Of a stretch of DNA of 7,943 nt, positions 7,501 through 7,943 are shown piece after piece. Position numbers and translations under genes: made by a program. The stretch comes from Candidatus Cloacimonadota bacterium (GTDB lineage Bacteria > Cloacimonadota > Cloacimonadia > Cloacimonadales > TCS61). Positions within the stretch are counted from its first letter, which is position 1. Every line of letters begins with the position of its first letter. The notes under the pieces were generated by a model, which saw nothing but the letters and a program-made list of their open reading frames with translations, had not been told where the DNA came from and did no database searches. The stretch is taken from the NCBI GenBank assembly GCA_027064945.1, contig JAMOPB010000420.1, forward strand, positions 1-7,943, given 5' to 3'.

Positions 7501-7943
7501 GTCAATCTCAGGCAGAATGGTCAGGTGAAGCAAATTGGACAGAAGAAACATTCGAAGTTTCAGCCGGAGAAGTTACTTTCGAATGGAAATACGAAAAAGA
7601 CGGCTCTGTAAGTAATGGTTCTGATTGCGGATGGATCGATATGATCACATTCCCTGGTGGAGGAGCAGTAACTGAAGCTCCTATTTTCAGTGTTAATGTA
7701 ACCGAAATTGATTTTGGCGATATTGCTCCGAATGAAACAGCTACAGAAACTTTTACAATTTCTAATCTCGGAAATGCAGAATTAAACGGTACTATCAATG
7801 TAACCGAAGATTTCGAGATTTCAATTTCAGAATATTCTTTAGCTATCGGAGAAAATATTGACGTTACCGTTAGTTTCACACCTGAAGCAGCAGGTGAATA
7901 TACCGGATCAGTAGCAATTACTTCTAATGACACCAATAATCCT
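4551..7943 (+). CDS. Secreted gingipain-type (C25) cysteine peptidase with multiple C-terminal adhesion-type domains; 3' end outside window
   Basis: I translated 1131 codons by hand from ATG 4551 to the right edge without a stop, so the gene is incomplete. AAGGAG (4540-4545) lies 5 bases before ATG 4551 and 8 before ATG 4554; either could be the start. Residues 1-20 are a signal peptide ending SISLFA. Residues 21 to about 230 resemble the gingipain propeptide. Residues 234 to about 597 are the C25 catalytic domain, from YPISYIIISDP to MGDPSLTAYLG. The catalytic histidine is H440 (YTAHGSPTTW) and the nucleophile is most likely C473, the second Cys of GNCCLTNKF. Then follow an Ig-like domain (about 605-678), two related beta-sandwich domains (681-791 and 792-902, the second with an acidic DSGNNGLLDAGE loop), a MAM/cleaved-adhesin-like domain starting FEDFETGDF (903-1035), and an ASPM-SPD2-Hydin-like domain (1044 on). 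It should be an exported endopeptidase acting on or outside the cell surface. Cleavage specificity (Arg, Lys or other) cannot be read here. It is monocistronic as far as visible. Confidence 0.93.
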   Translation, partial: MMRKLLLLVFIAIASISLFANQAITFKQVAKSEISSISDFGFNANFAFDAINTVEVSTERGMFTNLQIDDFTHTAKLGAPKLPVLRKIISVPFGAKVSAEMVSFDVSEAQLELPVMPAQPSISKNENAEIPAFEYNQEAYSKHGYNNQPNVRVEELGIMRGMRLFALVFEPVKYNPSTNSIKVYNNVNISVKFDNADLSLTAEKRAKTFSPYFEYVYSRSIFNYTKTRDEITNYPISYIIISDPMFEDQLAPFIQWKIEMGYNVITGYTDEIGSTKPQIKSFIQEQYDNATAENPAPSFVLFVGDVAQIPAYSGTTGSHITDLDYVKLDGTDFLPEMYYGRFSANNTSELQPQIDKTLEYEKYEMPDPSYLGEVVMIAGVDSNNAPTYGNGAINYGTQQYFNMNHNIDSHTYLYPASGSSDSQIIADVANGIGYINYTAHGSPTTWHDPSFTISDINSLGNIHEYPLAVGNCCLTNKFETQTCFGEAWLRAEDQGAIGYIGGTNSTYWDEDYWWAVGAGPIVGNGPTYDQTGRGVYDGLFHDQENEATFANWFTSTGSMIVNGNLAVMEGNSSRPDYYWEIYSLMGDPSLTAYLGVPTTNEASYPSSILIGMESMTINATPYSYASLTLDGEIHGTALIGEDGSATMEFTPFTVPGNAKLVITAQNKEPIIELIEVIPNDGPYTVVENYEVNGSTAFGQTISFDMDFRNVGSEPATGITATLSTEDNYLSVTNATLAVGDIDAETTSSFSDAFGVEIADNAPDEYSAELTVTMVGNEATWTTNLNITLQGPVFEIGNMIIEDSGNNGLLDAGETATITIPVTNIGSVTSPDLEASLITSTPNIITIDSAESNLAGLESNETGELTFEISVSEDAEEGSTAILAMAVNAGAYTANETFYPSVGLVFEDFETGDFSSFDWEQGSTGWQISNDAQEGSHSMQNVDINDNQTASISITMDIAADGEISFWKKVSSESSYDYLRFYIDGQSQAEWSGEANWTEETFEVSAGEVTFEWKYEKDGSVSNGSDCGWIDMITFPGGGAVTEAPIFSVNVTEIDFGDIAPNETATETFTISNLGNAELNGTINVTEDFEISISEYSLAIGENIDVTVSFTPEAAGEYTGSVAITSNDTNNP

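Noticed and set aside
4538..7936. Open frames on the minus strand at 4538-4771, 5208-5507, 6429-6647, 6731-7210 and 7508-7936, and another plus-strand frame at 7258-7611
   Set aside because: All overlap the continuous C25 peptidase frame, which has a signal peptide, catalytic motifs and recognisable domains; the antisense frames have low-complexity, unlikely compositions.
4551..7943. Assigning the peptidase to type IX secretion
   Set aside because: C25 peptidases often use that route, but the C-terminal sorting domain would be beyond the window, so nothing here shows it.
1..7943. Defence system, CRISPR, phage or mobile element
   Set aside because: No repeats with spacers, transposase or integrase motifs, nuclease/toxin pairs or tRNA-linked attachment sites were seen; all gene products fit housekeeping, transport or secreted-protein roles.

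Overview
The window is AT-rich bacterial DNA, by eye about one third G+C, with two divergent transcription units separated by a 384-bp non-coding region. Gene content suggests a Gram-negative-type member of the Fibrobacterota-Chlorobiota-Bacteroidota (FCB) superphylum. The clues are a gingipain-type (C25) cysteine peptidase carrying a long train of beta-sandwich domains, a secreted protein with a carboxypeptidase-regulatory-like domain, strong AAGGAG-type ribosome sites, and A/T-ending codons. My best guess is a Cloacimonadota-like organism. That placement is inference and was not tested by any search.

Minus strand, read from 4166 down to 1, is a tightly packed run that looks like one operon. 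It starts with ruvX/yqgF (pre-16S rRNA nuclease family), which overlaps mltG (peptidoglycan lytic transglycosylase) by an ATGA. Two bases later comes a CPA2-type Na+(K+)/H+ antiporter without a cytoplasmic nucleotide-binding domain. After 67 bp comes a soluble protein joining a PTS EIIA (PtsN/fructose type) domain to a C-terminal ferredoxin-like, PII-like domain. After 31 bp comes a secreted protein that runs off the left edge. The first two genes are housekeeping (rRNA processing, cell-wall chain termination). The antiporter and the EIIA protein look like a membrane transporter and its phospho-regulated soluble partner.

The intergenic region 4167-4550 carries the leader of the minus operon and the promoter region of the plus-strand gene. 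The leader holds an imperfect 14-bp hairpin followed by six U residues, and a second small hairpin just before the ruvX ribosome site.

Plus strand, 4551 to the right edge, is a single very long gene of at least 1131 codons, open to the end of the window. It encodes an exported C25 peptidase: signal peptide, propeptide-like region, catalytic domain with His440 and Cys473, Ig-like domain, two tandem related beta-sandwich domains, a MAM/cleaved-adhesin-like domain and an ASPM-SPD2-Hydin-like domain. Its C-terminus, which would show the secretion or anchoring signal, lies outside the window.

I see no RNA genes, CRISPR arrays, insertion sequences or phage genes. No clearly new system stands out. 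The most interesting point is the EIIA/PII-like fusion paired with an antiporter that lacks its own regulatory domain.
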